Virus record (IMG/VR): IMGVR_UViG_3300022821_000073
Location: 1 to 32,484 of that record
Origin: a virus
DNA length: 32,484 bases
Reading direction: 5' to 3' (one strand)
Shown: positions 1-5,896 of the stretch, piece by piece
Layout of the letters: every line of letters starts with the position of its first letter
How positions within the stretch are numbered: the stretch's first letter is position 1
Notes under the pieces: generated by a model
Database searches by the model: none
What the model was told of the DNA's origin: nothing
Seen by the model: only the letters and a program-made list of their open reading frames with translations
Program-made: the position numbers and the translations under genes

Positions 1-224
1 CCTTTAATCGTTGCATCTCCTACTACCCACACTACTACACCACCTTCTTTAGTTACACGGTATAATTCTTCTATGCAGTCTTTCCACACCTGCTCAGACC
101 ACTGGTCGTTGTTACCGTTGTATGTTCTAAGGTTATCGTATGGTGGTGAAGTTACTGTGAGGTCAATACTGTTTTCTTCTAGCTTTGTGAGAGCGATTAG
201 TGCGTCATCGTGTATTAGTTTCAT
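1..224 (-). CDS. DNA methyltransferase, N4/N6 type (partial)
   Basis: The gene starts with ATG at 224 and leaves the window at its left edge after about 74 codons, so only the N-terminus is visible. The translation reads MKLIHDDALIALTKLEENSI and is followed by DLTVTSPPYDNL. The TSPPY sequence is the catalytic motif IV of amino-methyltransferases that modify adenine N6 or cytosine N4. A later GGVVVWVVGDA stretch fits the next strand of the Rossmann-like fold. The order (motif IV close to the N-terminus, SAM-binding motif later) suggests the beta class, but the rest is missing. It lies 10 nt downstream of the DHFR-like gene on the same strand and is the third methyltransferase gene here. Target base and site cannot be told. 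Confidence 0.82.
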   Translation of the reverse strand, partial: MKLIHDDALIALTKLEENSIDLTVTSPPYDNLRTYNGNNDQWSEQVWKDCIEELYRVTKEGGVVVWVVGDATIK

Positions 225-234
225 ACCAATCTAA

Positions 235-459
235 TTACTCTAGTAACCCCAGTGCTTCGTCTATGGTTTTGCCGTCTGCAGGAATCAATGCCTTTAGCGG
301 GTAAATCTGTACACTGCCTTTTTCTTTCTCGCTTTCTATAGCGTAGCCTTCTGGTGTAAGGTCTGTCTGGTAGAACCCTACAACTACTCCTTGCCACTGT
401 GCCCCTGACTTTTTTTTAAGCCTGTCTCCCATCTTGTGTGTAAATGTTTCTGTATTCAT
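235..459 (-). CDS. dfrB: R67-type (DfrB) dihydrofolate reductase homologue
   Basis: A 74-residue protein whose core closely matches plasmid R67 dihydrofolate reductase, which as a homotetramer reduces dihydrofolate with NADPH and is structurally unrelated to chromosomal DHFR. Residues 10-58 align without gaps to R67 residues 26-74. About 35 of 49 positions are identical when compared with the R67 sequence recalled from memory. The single active-site pore residues are kept: Lys16 (R67 Lys32), and Val50-Gln51-Ile52-Tyr53 (R67 V66-Q67-I68-Y69). Trp22 and the LTPEGYA turn are also kept. The disordered R67 N-terminus is shorter here, with unrelated sequence. It starts one base after the stop of a 34-residue membrane peptide and precedes a methyltransferase gene. 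There is no integron context, so this is a phage gene, plausibly for folate-linked dTMP supply. Activity and trimethoprim tolerance are inference. Confidence 0.85.
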   Translation of the reverse strand: MNTETFTHKMGDRLKKKSGAQWQGVVVGFYQTDLTPEGYAIESEKEKGSVQIYPLKALIPADGKTIDEALGLLE

Positions 460-460
460 A

Positions 461-565
461 TTAGTTTGTTAATAATACCGCACCTATAAGTAAGCAGAGA
501 GCGTAAAATATAAGCGTTGTATACATTTTTATTGCTTCTAAGTTTGTTAATATTTCTTGTTCCAT
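461..565 (-). CDS. Small single-pass membrane peptide, 34 aa
   Basis: A short open frame between the stop at 569 and the DHFR-like start at 459. It fits tightly: 3 nt after the upstream stop and 1 nt before the downstream start. The product begins [15 protein letters not shown] and continues as one strongly hydrophobic segment (about residues 15-33, [17 protein letters not shown]). This gives a short, partly charged N-terminus and one membrane helix. No family is recognised. Small membrane peptides of phages can act in lysis, superinfection exclusion or host membrane modification, but nothing here selects among these. There is no Shine-Dalgarno site; translation is probably coupled to the upstream gene. 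Confidence 0.55.
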   Translation of the reverse strand: MEQEILTNLEAIKMYTTLIFYALCLLIGAVLLTN

Positions 566-568
566 AAT

Positions 569-892
569 CTATTTCTTACCATACAGTGGCTTTACTACGT
601 TCTCTAGGATGTCGGTTAGGATATCATTCCTTTCTATCTCTGCATTAGTACTAACATCCTCTATAGCCCCTTGTTCATTTCTATATAATCGTTTTGTGTG
701 TTTCATCCCCTCTATCCCCTCCACTAGGCTTGTGTATGCTTGGTTGTCACGTTGAGTGAGTAAGGTCGCTATTTCTCCTACTTTGTACTTGTCGTAATCA
801 ATTAACTGGTCTTCCATAAGAATCTCCGCATCAGGGAACATTGGCAGGTGGCTTACTACCTCCCCTACAGACGGTAATGGTGTTGTTTTCAT
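569..892 (-). CDS. Hypothetical protein, 107 aa
   Basis: Unrecognised soluble protein, acidic in the middle and basic at the end (VVKPLYGKK). The frame is open further upstream, with ATGs at 922 and 952. The start at 892 (MKTTPLPSVG) is preferred because its ATG overlaps the TGA of the upstream 51-residue gene in an ATGA junction, the coupling style seen throughout this arm. No domain or membrane segment is visible; predicted mostly helical from the spacing of hydrophobic residues. Its place between micro-genes in the early arm suggests a host-takeover or accessory role, which is inference only. Confidence 0.6.
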   Translation of the reverse strand: MKTTPLPSVGEVVSHLPMFPDAEILMEDQLIDYDKYKVGEIATLLTQRDNQAYTSLVEGIEGMKHTKRLYRNEQGAIEDVSTNAEIERNDILTDILENVVKPLYGKK

Positions 893-1044
893 GTTAGTAG
901 TTTTTTCATTATTTTTCTCCATGCTAATTTGTTTTTTAAGTATTCCTCCCATTCCCTTTCGTAAATCTTTAGCTCTGCTTGAGTATGTGCGTCATGCCAC
1001 AACTTACTTCTTGTGGGTGGTGGTGGTTCTTTAGGGTAGTTCAT
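889..1044 (-). CDS. Hypothetical small protein, 51 aa
   Basis: Short frame opening MNYPKEPPPPTRSKLW and continuing with a charged, helical stretch containing IYEREWEEYL. It begins 3 nt after the stop of the 109-residue gene and its TGA overlaps the ATG of the next gene (ATGA), so both ends are tied to neighbours. The proline-rich N-terminus followed by an amphipathic helix looks like a compact binding peptide. No family is recognised. The reality of the gene rests on the packing and on its protein-like composition. Confidence 0.5.
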   Translation of the reverse strand: MNYPKEPPPPTRSKLWHDAHTQAELKIYEREWEEYLKNKLAWRKIMKKLLT

Positions 1045-1047
1045 ACG

Positions 1048-1377
1048 CTATTCTTTATCTGGTAGTGGGGTTAGGTATGTATCTCGCAACGTATTCCTAA
1101 AACGTTTAAAGGCTTTCCATTGCCCGACACCTTCATCTGGTAAGTCTTCTGATAGCTCTATTTTGTCTGATAGAGCTATTGCATTTTTATATGCACCCCT
1201 CACCGCTTCCTCTGCTACTGTTTGGGCGTAGGATTTAAGACTTCTACGTAGCCACGGTTCAACTTCATTACCGCCAATGTTTCCACCATCTGTGTAAAAG
1301 TCAAACTCGTAGAGTTCTTCAACCACCCTCTCTAGCTCTGTATTGTCCTCTCTTGCGTTTGCGTGTGCTCTGTTCAT
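1048..1377 (-). CDS. Hypothetical protein, 109 aa
   Basis: Soluble protein of unknown function, rich in charged residues, beginning MNRAHANAREDNTELERVV. The frame is open 14 codons upstream, but the ATG at 1377 overlaps the TGA of the preceding 42-residue gene (ATGA), which supports it as the true start. The middle (EPWLRRSLKSYAQTVAEEAV) looks helical. No catalytic motif or membrane segment is seen. It belongs to a run of overlapping small early genes and is probably translated by coupling. Confidence 0.6.
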   Translation of the reverse strand: MNRAHANAREDNTELERVVEELYEFDFYTDGGNIGGNEVEPWLRRSLKSYAQTVAEEAVRGAYKNAIALSDKIELSEDLPDEGVGQWKAFKRFRNTLRDTYLTPLPDKE

Positions 1378-1502
1378 AGCTCTAGTTTTTCTAATAGTTT
1401 GAATAATAGGCGTGGGCACTTGACTGGGAATGACCAGATGCAGTCACTGTCTGTTACTTGTATACGTATCTCTGTGACTAGTTTCCAGTCTTGTTTGTTC
1501 AT
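1374..1502 (-). CDS. Hypothetical small protein, 42 aa
   Basis: Short frame MNKQDWKLVTEIRIQVTDSD, ending in a basic-hydrophobic helix (RLLFKLLEKLEL). Its TGA overlaps the next ATG in an ATGA junction. Upstream, the minus strand has a TATAAG element 8 nt before the ATG, close to the spacing of the leaderless promoters found elsewhere in this window, so it may head the transcript that runs to the left edge. No Shine-Dalgarno and no recognised family. Confidence 0.5.
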   Translation of the reverse strand: MNKQDWKLVTEIRIQVTDSDCIWSFPVKCPRLLFKLLEKLEL

Positions 1503-1637
1503 ATACTTTACTTATATACTAATACACCCATTGTGTACTACACGTAGTTTTTTGTAAACAGTTTTTATCCACATCTTCCATGATTCTTGTGAAAGCCATA
1601 TTTTTTTTGTGCCTTTAATAGCATGGCCGCCCGTTAT

Positions 1638-1754
1638 TTAGTCTTCGCGCTGTTCGACGGCCTCAAAGACAGCTAGACGTGCTTCGTCAAAGTCGATTAC
1701 ATTATCCTCTAGCTTGAGGAATATACGGTTTATAGCCTGTTGTAGTTCTTCCAT
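1638..1754 (-). CDS. Acidic micro-protein, 38 aa
   Basis: A frame of 38 codons, MEELQQAINRIFLKLEDNVI followed by DFDEARLAVFEAVEQRED. It is strongly acidic and predicted to form one amphipathic helix or a helical hairpin. It is preceded by an extended -10 element with TATACT 7 nt before the ATG, so the mRNA should start at or next to the start codon. This promoter match is the main evidence that the frame is used. Function unknown; small acidic phage proteins are often inhibitors or DNA mimics, but this is only a possibility here. Confidence 0.5.
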   Translation of the reverse strand: MEELQQAINRIFLKLEDNVIDFDEARLAVFEAVEQRED

Positions 1755-1761
1755 TACAATT

Positions 1762-1770
1762 AGTATATCA
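1762..1770 (-). promoter_or_regulatory. Extended -10 promoter, leaderless spacing
   Basis: Minus-strand TGATATACT followed by 7 nt and ATG. A TG dinucleotide one base upstream of a good -10 hexamer is the extended -10 form, which does not need a strong -35. With the usual 6-8 nt from -10 to +1, transcription would begin at the A of the start codon. Confidence 0.5.
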
Positions 1771-1782
1771 CGGTGCTACTGG

Positions 1783-2403
1783 CTATTTAGTCACTTTATC
1801 ATACACCTCCTTCCACTCCTGCCGGAAGGATTTAAGCTTGTCGGCTGCTTCATCAGTGTCTACCTCCTTGCGCGTAATGCGTGTCACCATTGCCCTTTTC
1901 TTTTTCATCTTCACCCTGGGGTCGTAGATTACAAAGTCCAGCCACTCTAGGTCCGGGTTTACTAGAAAGTAGTTCGTCACCTGGCCCATGTACTCAGCAG
2001 GAATACCTCCGTCAGCCATGTACTTCACAAAGGTCTTAGTGCCGGGGCACTTCACCTCTACCGCACCAACCCATTTCTTGCCCTTCTTAACTAATCTATC
2101 AGGGCTTAGCGCTAGGTAGTCGTACTCCTCAGACCGACAAAAGCCTACGACTGATGTCTTTATCTTAGTCTGCTTCTCATACACCTCAACTGCCTCGTCC
2201 TCATGGTCAGTCCCCCACTGCATTGCTTCATTCACCCATAACTTGTCTTGCAACCCACTAACCTGCTCGGCTACTAGCTCATATATAAGCGTCTTGCGCA
2301 CTGCTGGGCTGCCTATAGCTGACTTCAGGCGGGTCCCTGTGATCATCCCTAGGCGCATTGCCAACCACTCCTCGCTACCTTGTGTTGTTTCGATTATTTT
2401 CAT
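1783..2403 (-). CDS. Lambda-exonuclease/YqaJ-type recombination nuclease
   Basis: A 206-residue protein of the YqaJ viral recombinase family (PD-(D/E)XK nucleases), which degrade one strand of duplex ends to make 3' tails for annealing. Motifs are in order: the N-terminal SEEWLAMRLGMITGT, where the family contacts the DNA end; an acidic WGTDHEDEA near residues 63-71; SPDRL with Asp102; EVKCP with Glu116 and Lys118; and a later Gln141 in the position of the family's conserved Gln. Length is close to lambda Exo (226). A partner annealing protein is not obvious next door, though the ssDNA-binding protein at 4.6 kb could cooperate. It starts 5 nt after the Dam-type gene and is probably co-transcribed with it. 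Confidence 0.88.
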   Translation of the reverse strand: MKIIETTQGSEEWLAMRLGMITGTRLKSAIGSPAVRKTLIYELVAEQVSGLQDKLWVNEAMQWGTDHEDEAVEVYEKQTKIKTSVVGFCRSEEYDYLALSPDRLVKKGKKWVGAVEVKCPGTKTFVKYMADGGIPAEYMGQVTNYFLVNPDLEWLDFVIYDPRVKMKKKRAMVTRITRKEVDTDEAADKLKSFRQEWKEVYDKVTK

Positions 2404-2408
2404 ATATA

Positions 2409-2828
2409 TTACATTACTATTACCATACTTCCTGACATACCACAGTTGTTTGTGACATATACACCCTTGGTATTTGTGCCTTTAAACTTCACTCTGCCCC
2501 GAAGGAAGCGTATCTCTTTTGCATGAGGCACGATGTAGTCGTGGTAGATAGCTGTGTCTGTTGATGCGGGTATGAGCAAAACACAAGTCTTGCCTTTTTT
2601 GCTTTCCTCAATAGCTCGCTTAATAAAAGCTTCTTTAAGGTGGCGTGTGTAGGGTGGGTTTACAAAGTTGCTTTGCCCCCACTCAATTAGTAGCCCATCG
2701 TTTTCAGGAGTAATTACCTCACACAAGGGGCAGGGGTCAAAGTCAAAATTAAACTCTTTGTGCAGTGGGTCGTATATATACTCAGGAGTTTCCCACTGGT
2801 CCCCTGCGTTTGTGTTTCGGTTTTTCAT
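2409..2828 (-). CDS. Phage DNA N6-adenine methyltransferase (Dam type)
   Basis: A 139-residue protein with the hallmarks of the phage Dam family: WETP near the N-terminus (residues 12-15), DPCP (31-34), and the catalytic NPPY (57-60). The family transfers a methyl group from SAM to adenine N6 and often protects phage DNA from restriction. The length is short but typical for the compact phage version. Its ATG overlaps the TGA of the cytosine-methyltransferase remnant (ATGA), showing that the two methyltransferase genes were once directly coupled. Target sequence unknown. Confidence 0.87.
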   Translation of the reverse strand: MKNRNTNAGDQWETPEYIYDPLHKEFNFDFDPCPLCEVITPENDGLLIEWGQSNFVNPPYTRHLKEAFIKRAIEESKKGKTCVLLIPASTDTAIYHDYIVPHAKEIRFLRGRVKFKGTNTKGVYVTNNCGMSGSMVIVM

Positions 2829-2896
2829 ATAAGTTTTTCCATAATGTCCCTAATTACATTTACCGTCACTGCGTTGCCGAGTTTTTTACAATACAT
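2825..2896 (-). pseudogene. Orphan 3' end of a cytosine-5 methyltransferase gene
   Basis: A 23-codon frame whose product contains KKLGNAVTVNVIRDIMEKLI. This is motif X and the C-terminus of a DNA cytosine-5 methyltransferase, closely parallel to VLGNAVTTNVIKDIVCQLLK at the end of the intact gene just upstream. At DNA level the two copies are clearly diverged, so this is not a fresh duplication. The HNH gene separates it from the intact methyltransferase. Its TGA overlaps the Dam-type ATG. The best reading is a leftover of the original methyltransferase 3' end after HNH insertion. It could still be translated from its ATG inside the HNH tail. Confidence 0.8.
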
Positions 2897-3362
2897 ACTG
2901 TCCGTTCTTAAACTTTATAGTCCCATCTTTTATTAGTTGTCTTACAACTGAACTGAGTGATATATGTAGTTGTTGGTGGTGTGAATTATTTTTACAGAGA
3001 AACAAGTTGTCTATAGAGTAATTCATTCTGTCTGTATCGATGTGATGTACTGGTTCACTACGCTTTGGGGTTCTTCCTATATGTTTTTCCATTTCTAACA
3101 CATGCTTGAACACGTACCCTATAGCACTAGATCGTGGGTGTGTAGGTAAATGAGAAACAGGATAGCCTGTTTTAATAACTTCTCCGTTTCTTTTTCTATT
3201 ACGACTATTTGCACCTGATAGTGGCTTTGTTATACCTAAACGCTTTAAGTGCCGACATACTGTTGTTCTTGTACACCCATATTTCTCAGCTAATTCTCCG
3301 CTACTCATTGTCTGGTATTCTTTTTTAAGTTGTGTATCGTTTGTTATTTTAGAAGCTGACAT
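2886..3362 (-). CDS. HNH homing-type endonuclease
   Basis: A 158-residue protein with an N-terminal helix-turn-helix (SSGELAEKYGCTRTTVCRHL, residues 20-39) and a C-terminal HNH nuclease core. The core has His106-His107 in PVHHIDTDRMNY, Asn119 in IDNL, and His128-His129 in NNSHHQQLH. This form (HTH plus HNH) is common in free-standing phage homing endonucleases, which cut a recipient genome so that their own gene is copied in. Its first 19 nt overlap the end of the cytosine methyltransferase gene, and its last codons overlap the orphan methyltransferase tail. The start at 3362 is used; ATG at codon 19 is an alternative. The target is presumably the uninvaded methyltransferase gene. Confidence 0.85.
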   Translation of the reverse strand: MSASKITNDTQLKKEYQTMSSGELAEKYGCTRTTVCRHLKRLGITKPLSGANSRNRKRNGEVIKTGYPVSHLPTHPRSSAIGYVFKHVLEMEKHIGRTPKRSEPVHHIDTDRMNYSIDNLFLCKNNSHHQQLHISLSSVVRQLIKDGTIKFKNGQYVL

Positions 3363-4447
3363 ACAATATCTTTTATTACGTTAGTAGTTACAGCATTTCC
3401 TAAAACTTTATAACGCTGTGTATCTGATATTAACACCTCTTGACCTTGGTCGTCAACTCCATACTTGGTGAAATGGTCTGGAAATCCCTGGAGTCGTTCG
3501 CACTCGGTTGGGGTTAGTCTTCTGATAGCGTTCACTACAGGAGGCTCTTTGTAGCTTGTCGCTGTAATGGCTACACTATTCTCGTAGTCTTTCTTGTAAT
3601 TCATCATCTTTGGGTTTTGTATAAACGGCTGTCTATTTCCTCCCTGCATAGTGTTAAGGGTAGGGCTTAGTCCGTCTGTTCCGTACACTCTGTCGTTTGA
3701 GTGGGTTGGTTGGTTGAGCTGTACTATTTCTTGTGCATTGAGTTTACTTTCAGTGACATACGTTCCGTTTGCTTGCCCTCCGTAGTAACGGGTGGTAAGG
3801 GTGTTTGAATGTTGTCCCGATAACTGAGTAACCGCTTCTGAATCGTCTCCGAAAGGAAATACTTCGGGTCTACGTGTTCCTCGAGAATGTCCGATAATGA
3901 ACACTCTCTCTCTGTTCTGTGGGACTCCGTGATTTTTGCTGTTAATAATTTGCCATTGGACATCGTACCGAAGCTCATCAAGCGTTGCGATGATGGTACG
4001 GAATGTGTTCCCTTTGTCGTGAGATAACAACCCTTTAACGTTCTCAAACATAAAAAGGCGTGGTTGTTTTTCCCGAAGTATCCGTGCAAGCTCGAAGAAC
4101 ATTGTTCCGCGAGTGTCCTCAAATCCTCCTCTGTTTCCTGCGATGCTAAACGCTTGGCAAGGGAAGCCACCCACCAAGAGGTCAAAGTCTGGTAATGTTT
4201 TTTCATTGATTTCTGTGATGTCTCCATAGTTTTTGTGGTTAGGGAAGTGCTTTTGATAAATTGAGGTGGCGTACTTGTCAATTTCGGAGTAACCAACACA
4301 AGTAAACCTGTCCTGTGACTCCTGAGTGTCGGGCATAGTTTCTCGTAATACCTCACTCCCGTTCCGTATGTTGGGTCGATTATCATATGCCTGTTTTATT
4401 CCTAATTCAAATCCTCCTATTCCAGAGAATGTACTAAAGTATTTCAT
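3344..4447 (-). CDS. DNA (cytosine-5) methyltransferase
   Basis: A complete 367-residue C5 methyltransferase that would methylate cytosine in a specific site using SAM. Motif I FSGIGGFE (7-14), motif IV GGFPCQAFS with catalytic Cys97, motif VI ENV (135-137), motif VIII QNRERVFI (177-184), motif IX RRLTPTECERLQGFP (309-323) and motif X LGNAVT (349-354) are all present. The region from about 190 to 308 is the target-recognition domain and has the SPTLNTMQGGNRQP pattern seen in phage enzymes. No cognate restriction enzyme is nearby, so it is an orphan, probably anti-restriction. It heads a transcript: TAGTAT lies 6 nt before the ATG. Its tail appears to have arrived with, or been repaired around, the HNH gene. 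Confidence 0.92.
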   Translation of the reverse strand: MKYFSTFSGIGGFELGIKQAYDNRPNIRNGSEVLRETMPDTQESQDRFTCVGYSEIDKYATSIYQKHFPNHKNYGDITEINEKTLPDFDLLVGGFPCQAFSIAGNRGGFEDTRGTMFFELARILREKQPRLFMFENVKGLLSHDKGNTFRTIIATLDELRYDVQWQIINSKNHGVPQNRERVFIIGHSRGTRRPEVFPFGDDSEAVTQLSGQHSNTLTTRYYGGQANGTYVTESKLNAQEIVQLNQPTHSNDRVYGTDGLSPTLNTMQGGNRQPFIQNPKMMNYKKDYENSVAITATSYKEPPVVNAIRRLTPTECERLQGFPDHFTKYGVDDQGQEVLISDTQRYKVLGNAVTTNVIKDIVCQLLK

Positions 4448-4453
4448 CCCTAA

Positions 4454-4462
4454 ATACTACCA
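4454..4462 (-). promoter_or_regulatory. Extended -10 promoter of the methyltransferase operon
   Basis: Minus-strand TGGTAGTAT, then TTAGGG and the methyltransferase ATG. The -10 hexamer is 6 nt from the start codon, so the mRNA should begin at the ATG. The AGGG could also act as a very close Shine-Dalgarno only if transcription started further upstream. Confidence 0.5.
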
Positions 4463-4503
4463 CACACTATCCACACCCCCTCCCTCGCTATCCACAGGGG
4501 CTT

Positions 4504-4512
4504 TGCTATACT
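4504..4512 (+). promoter_or_regulatory. Extended -10 promoter of the ssDNA-binding protein gene
   Basis: Plus-strand TGCTATACT, divergent from the methyltransferase promoter about 42 nt away. It would give a leader of roughly 36 nt, AT-rich and without a Shine-Dalgarno. Weaker alternatives (TACAAT just before the ATG) are too close to the start codon to be the -10. Confidence 0.45.
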
Positions 4513-4554
4513 GTTTGGGTAGGCAGATAATAATCAATCTAAAATATACAATAT

Positions 4555-5040
4555 ATGACACCCGATTTTTCACAGTTTAAAGCACAAAGCCTTAGTCGAC
4601 CAATGGATGCAGCCTGGAGCAATGGCTTTGCAGTATTCGAGAAGAAAGGTGACAAGGTAGAAGGTATCCTACGAGATGTGTTCTTCAAAAAGGCAGAAGG
4701 CATGTTTAAGGAACAGCGTGGATTCACACTAGAACTTTCAGACGGGAAACTTAAGAACGTTTCAATAAAGCGTGAACCATACTTCGCAATCCGTGCTACC
4801 AACGACGTAAAGCTAGGAGACTTCCTATCTATTGAGCTAACAGAACTACGCCCATCGAAGAGCACTGGATTCAAGCCAGCTAAAATCTTTGCGTTTACAT
4901 CAGGTACTCTTGATGAGAACGCAGGCAACGCTACAGTAAAGGAACTAGAAGCTAAGGACATGGCTGCTGAGGGAGTAGCAGACACTTCCCAAGAAGAAAA
5001 CCGAGCTGACACACCAGACGCTGAAGCAGCACCTTTCTAA
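4555..5040 (+). CDS. Probable single-stranded DNA-binding protein
   Basis: A 161-residue protein. The first 115 residues look like a beta-rich OB-type domain (VEGILRDVFFKK, RGFTLELSDGKLKNVSIKR, GDFLSIELTELRPS). The tail is acidic and low-complexity (AADTS-, EEN- and DAE-rich), ending in AAPF. An acidic tail finishing with Pro-Phe is the partner-binding hallmark of bacterial and many phage SSBs, which coat ssDNA and recruit replication and repair proteins. It is the only convincing plus-strand gene in the left arm, bracketed by its own promoter and a 14-bp terminator shared with the converging dNMP kinase operon. The acidic tail and neighbours support the call; the family itself is inferred from pattern, not from a recognised signature. 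Confidence 0.6.
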   Translation: MTPDFSQFKAQSLSRPMDAAWSNGFAVFEKKGDKVEGILRDVFFKKAEGMFKEQRGFTLELSDGKLKNVSIKREPYFAIRATNDVKLGDFLSIELTELRPSKSTGFKPAKIFAFTSGTLDENAGNATVKELEAKDMAAEGVADTSQEENRADTPDAEAAPF

Positions 5041-5057
5041 CCAGCCCACTGCCTACA

Positions 5058-5090
5058 ATAAAAACCACATCGTTATGATGTGGTTTTTAT
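5058..5090. terminator. Bidirectional intrinsic terminator
   Basis: A perfect 14-bp inverted repeat: ATAAAAACCACATC, 5-nt loop, GATGTGGTTTTTAT. With a T-tract on either strand it can stop the plus-strand SSB-like transcript and the minus-strand replication operon. It lies 17 nt after the SSB-like stop and 6 nt before the dNMP kinase stop. Confidence 0.9.
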
Positions 5091-5096
5091 AATTGT

Positions 5097-5750
5097 CTAA
5101 GAATTTGAGTCAAAGTCTGAAACTTTTATCCCATCCACCCGTGCGTTTTGAATCACTCCACCATCTATCTTTTGCATAATAACATTTAGCTGAGCGTAGA
5201 AGGATGCGTGATCACCTTTCTCTGCGACAATCTCGTAGTCATACGCGATGCCTTCCATCTCTAATTCTGATGAGTGCGTACCGGAGTCCTCTACTCCCAC
5301 CTGCACAATCTTAATAATTACACCGCCATGGTCACGTATCGTCTGGGCTTCGTTGTGGAAGCGACAATCGTCTACGAGCACATCGCCTAGCGTCTTGCGT
5401 GTTGTCACCCATTCATTCACCCAGTAATTGACGTTTCCCGCACGTCGCACCTCGGTCCCATAGTTCTGCATAAGGGCACGCATGAGGGGTGGTTTGTCTA
5501 AGAATAATTGGTCTATCCATGATTGGTCTATCCATTTTTGCTGTGCGACTTTGTCTGAAAACATCCTGCTAGGATACTCTAGCTCTACCAATTTTTGCAA
5601 AAGGTCTGGAAAGTTTTGCTTTAGCTCTGCTACTAATGCGTCCTTAAAGTTGACCTTGGTAAACCCTTTGTAGTTTTCTAGGATGTGGGTACAGGCTGTT
5701 GTCTTGCCTGACTTTGCTTTGCCTATAAAGGCTATCGTTTTATTTTCCAT
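5097..5750 (-). CDS. Deoxynucleoside monophosphate kinase
   Basis: A 217-residue P-loop kinase that phosphorylates dNMPs to dNDPs for phage DNA synthesis, like T4 gp1 and related phage enzymes. Walker A is GKAKSGKT (10-17). LMQNYGTEVRR (93-103) is the typical substrate-site segment, and VLVDDCRFHNEA (124-135) matches the conserved DxRF-NEA motif. HSSE (159-162) is the lid-region signature. The frame is open 11 codons upstream to a GTG, but ATG at 5750 is preferred because it overlaps the end of the zinc-ribbon gene, as coupled genes here do. It is the last gene of the replication operon. Confidence 0.85.
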   Translation of the reverse strand: MENKTIAFIGKAKSGKTTACTHILENYKGFTKVNFKDALVAELKQNFPDLLQKLVELEYPSRMFSDKVAQQKWIDQSWIDQLFLDKPPLMRALMQNYGTEVRRAGNVNYWVNEWVTTRKTLGDVLVDDCRFHNEAQTIRDHGGVIIKIVQVGVEDSGTHSSELEMEGIAYDYEIVAEKGDHASFYAQLNVIMQKIDGGVIQNARVDGIKVSDFDSNS

Positions 5751-5896
5751 GCTCTGGTTGAACTTAAATGATAATTTTTGCACTCAGGACATTTGTATAT
5801 GTGGAACTTTTTGCCCTTATACCTGTTGTGCATAGCCCCCTGCATCTTGCGCGCATCGCGTTTGGTCTTGAGCTTAGCTTTGTGGGCGCATATCAT
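5732..5896 (-). CDS. Zinc-ribbon mini-protein, 54 aa
   Basis: A basic 54-residue protein with MICAHKAKLKTKRDA at the start and FHIYKCPECKNYHLSS near the end. The C-H pair of CAH and the CPEC motif with a following His can bind one zinc. This layout (C-x-H-K, a basic helix, then Y-x-CP-x-C-x-x-x-HL) recurs in many small phage proteins of unknown role. Its ATG overlaps the TGA of the 28-residue gene, and its end overlaps the kinase start, so all three are coupled. DNA or RNA binding is plausible. Confidence 0.65.
   Translation of the reverse strand: MICAHKAKLKTKRDARKMQGAMHNRYKGKKFHIYKCPECKNYHLSSTRAWKIKR

Larger units (their letters stand above)
1503..1782. other. Mostly noncoding gap containing one micro-gene
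   Basis: About 280 nt between the lambda-exonuclease-like gene and the 42-residue gene. It holds the 38-residue micro-gene and its promoter. The remainder (1503-1637) is AT-rich, with short stop-limited frames of 19 and 26 codons that I do not accept as genes. No strong hairpin or repeat is seen there. Confidence 0.5.

Noticed and set aside
1503-1637. Frames of 19 and 26 codons left of the 38-residue gene
   Set aside because: No promoter, ribosome site or junction supports them.
2829-3362. Group I intron or intein in the methyltransferase gene
   Set aside because: The upstream gene already has a complete C-terminus with motif X, so no splicing is needed to restore it; the downstream tail is a second, diverged copy.
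3724-4386. A 220-codon open frame on the minus strand inside the cytosine methyltransferase gene
   Set aside because: It is a shifted frame of a gene whose own frame carries all C5 methyltransferase motifs; the shifted product has no recognisable pattern.
4539-5012. A 157-codon minus-strand frame opposite the SSB-like gene
   Set aside because: Ser- and Pro-rich antisense shadow of a real gene with promoter, terminator and acidic tail.
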